Translations under genes and position numbers: made by a program
Part shown: one piece after another, positions 22,569 to 23,766 of the stretch
Layout of the letters: every line of letters begins with the position of its first letter
How positions within the stretch are numbered: the stretch's first letter is position 1
From: Planctomycetota bacterium
GTDB taxonomy: Bacteria; Planctomycetota; UBA1135; UBA2386
NCBI GenBank assembly: GCA_020425915.1
Contig: JAGQQZ010000607.1
Location: 1 to 23,766 of the forward strand
DNA length: 23,766 nt
Reading direction: 5' to 3'
The notes under the pieces: model-generated
What the model was told of the DNA's origin: nothing
Seen by the model: only the letters and a program-made list of their open reading frames with translations
Database searches by the model: none

Positions 22569-23766
22569 TCAGACCAGGATCCGGAGCGCCAGCGCAAACA
22601 GCGCCAGCAGGACCAGCGGCACGACCAAGCGGCGATCTTCGCCCCCGAATGCGGGCAGGGCTCGATCGTCCAGCGGCGCGGCCCGCACGATGGACTCACC
22701 GCTCGACAGGATGTTCCCCGGCAGCTGACGCGGCTCGTACGAGGCGCCCCAGGCCGATCGGTAGGCACGCCCCAGGATCTGCGGAAACGCCGCCAGAAGC
22801 CCCAGATTCGAGTCCTCGAGCCGGAACGCGGTGCAGAGTGTGCGCGCCCCCGCACCGCGGTCGACGACCACCGCGAGCGGCCCGTCCTCGCCGCTGATCA
22901 GCGTGCGGCCGGCGGGCAACGCGGCCGACGGGATCGCGCGCGCGACCCGGAGCTCGGAGAGGTCGGCTCCGGCGAGCAATGGATCGACCCGGTCCCAGTC
23001 GACCACGGTCGGACGGATACGAGCCTGATCGGCGCCCGCGTCCCCGAGCCGCGAACCGAAGACGACCGCACGCGCGGGAAGGCCAGCCACGGCACCTCCG
23101 TCCACGAGGACGAATCCGGCACGTTCGACCCCGGACTCGAGCACCTCACCACCCCCGAACTCCGCCAGAAGCTCGGCTGCGATCCCGATCACGCCGCCCT
23201 CGGCGTCGGCGGGACCGAGCACGGCCACGCCGGGACGCGGCGCCGGTGGGATCTCGAACGCGACCCGGTCGTCGGCCGCGAAGTCGACGTCGGGCGAGCA
23301 GAGCTCGATCACCAGTCGCCCACCGTCCCGACGTTCGAACGAAGCCTCGAACGTCGCCCGATCCTCGTCGAACTCGACGGTCCCTCGTGTGAGTTCGACG
23401 CCCGCGAGCACGACACGGACCTCGGCGAGGCGATCGGAGGTCCCGACCCGTTCGAGCTCACATGCGACCGACACCCGCGGGAGGGGCCAATCGTCGACGA
23501 TCCGACACGAGGTGATCGCGCGGTTCGAGGCGTCACGGCCGACACGGCGCAAACCGCCGGTTCGCGGCGACGCCGCCGGTCCACGCGCATCGGTGATCGA
23601 GAGCACTGCGACTTCGTCACTCGACACCGCGACGGCCAGCGCCTCGAGATCGACCGACCCGGACGCCTGCACGGGCGCCGCGGGAATCCACTCCCGAATT
23701 GCGGCGCGCGACTGCTCCTCGACCGGCTCCGGGCGATCGGTGCAGTCCACCACACGGACGTCGACG
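22569..23766 (-). CDS. C-terminal part of a membrane protein, possibly BatA/VWA-type (5' end outside window)
   Basis: About 399 codons are visible and the frame is open to the right edge, so the start is missing. The visible part begins with VRVVDCTDRPEP followed by alternating beta-rich segments rich in Val, Ala and acidic residues. It ends in a single hydrophobic helix of about 18 residues (LVVPLVLLALFALAL) at the very C-terminus. GGGEV and ISGEDGPLAVVVDRG segments resemble the glutamine-amidotransferase-like half of large planctomycete proteins that begin with a BatA two-helix anchor and a von Willebrand A domain, but those parts would lie beyond the window. The name is an inference from layout; no catalytic motif is visible. 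It ends 97 bases before rplC. Confidence 0.6.
   Translation of the reverse strand, partial: VDVRVVDCTDRPEPVEEQSRAAIREWIPAAPVQASGSVDLEALAVAVSSDEVAVLSITDARGPAASPRTGGLRRVGRDASNRAITSCRIVDDWPLPRVSVACELERVGTSDRLAEVRVVLAGVELTRGTVEFDEDRATFEASFERRDGGRLVIELCSPDVDFAADDRVAFEIPPAPRPGVAVLGPADAEGGVIGIAAELLAEFGGGEVLESGVERAGFVLVDGGAVAGLPARAVVFGSRLGDAGADQARIRPTVVDWDRVDPLLAGADLSELRVARAIPSAALPAGRTLISGEDGPLAVVVDRGAGARTLCTAFRLEDSNLGLLAAFPQILGRAYRSAWGASYEPRQLPGNILSSGESIVRAAPLDDRALPAFGGEDRRLVVPLVLLALFALALRILV

Noticed and set aside
22472..22855. Extension of L3 upstream of its ATG
   Set aside because: The added residues overlap another gene, lack L3 similarity and skip the GGAG-preceded ATG at 22471.

Overview
The window is GC-rich, tightly packed bacterial chromosome with no tRNA, rRNA, CRISPR array or insertion sequence that I can see. 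Several features suggest a Gram-negative (diderm) bacterium, most likely a member of the Planctomycetota or a related PVC lineage. These are lipid A synthesis (lpxD), a type II secretion secretin with its ATPase and platform protein, large exported TPR proteins, a probable BatA/VWA-type membrane protein, and a ribosomal protein L3 gene standing outside the usual S10 cluster. The phylum is an inference from style and gene content; no marker was compared.

Layout, left to right. Positions 1-6279 (minus strand) hold, in transcription order, a soluble histidine kinase, an NtrC-type sigma-54 activator, an exported TPR/HExxH metallopeptidase-like protein, and a divergent DnaA-like ATPase cut by the left edge. 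Diverging from them is a single-chain fusion of threonylcarbamoyl-AMP synthase with a low-molecular-weight phosphatase (6328-7395). Its tail overlaps the tail of the minus-strand pair ptsN-lpxD (8887-7380). A plus-strand operon gspD-gspE-gspF follows (9092-14338). Next come an exported Cys-rich/SNase-like/TPR protein (minus), a DusB-type tRNA-dihydrouridine synthase (plus) and an unrecognised 170-residue protein (minus). The plus-strand run pcnB-panB-zinc dehydrogenase covers 18199-21569. The right end is minus strand: a partial membrane protein, rplC (L3), and a 54-residue very basic protein starting one base after the L3 stop.

How the genes fit together. gspDEF supplies the outer-membrane channel, motor and inner-membrane platform of a type II secretion (or type IV pilus-like) machine; pseudopilins and the GspC/L/M parts must lie elsewhere. 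ptsN-lpxD couples a nitrogen-PTS regulator to lipid A acylation. The kinase and activator form a complete phosphorelay with no sensor domain in the kinase, so the stimulus must come from a partner or the cytoplasm. Translation and RNA functions are scattered among the rest (threonylcarbamoyl-A37, dihydrouridine, poly(A)/tail addition, L3).

The points most worth a second look are these: the DnaA-like protein lacking the AAA+ arginine finger; the TsaC-phosphatase fusion whose P-loop carries the Thr typical of protein-arginine phosphatases; the rplC plus tiny basic gene unit; the Cys-rich SNase-like TPR protein; and the dyad-in-spacer promoter with a short upstream ORF before pcnB.
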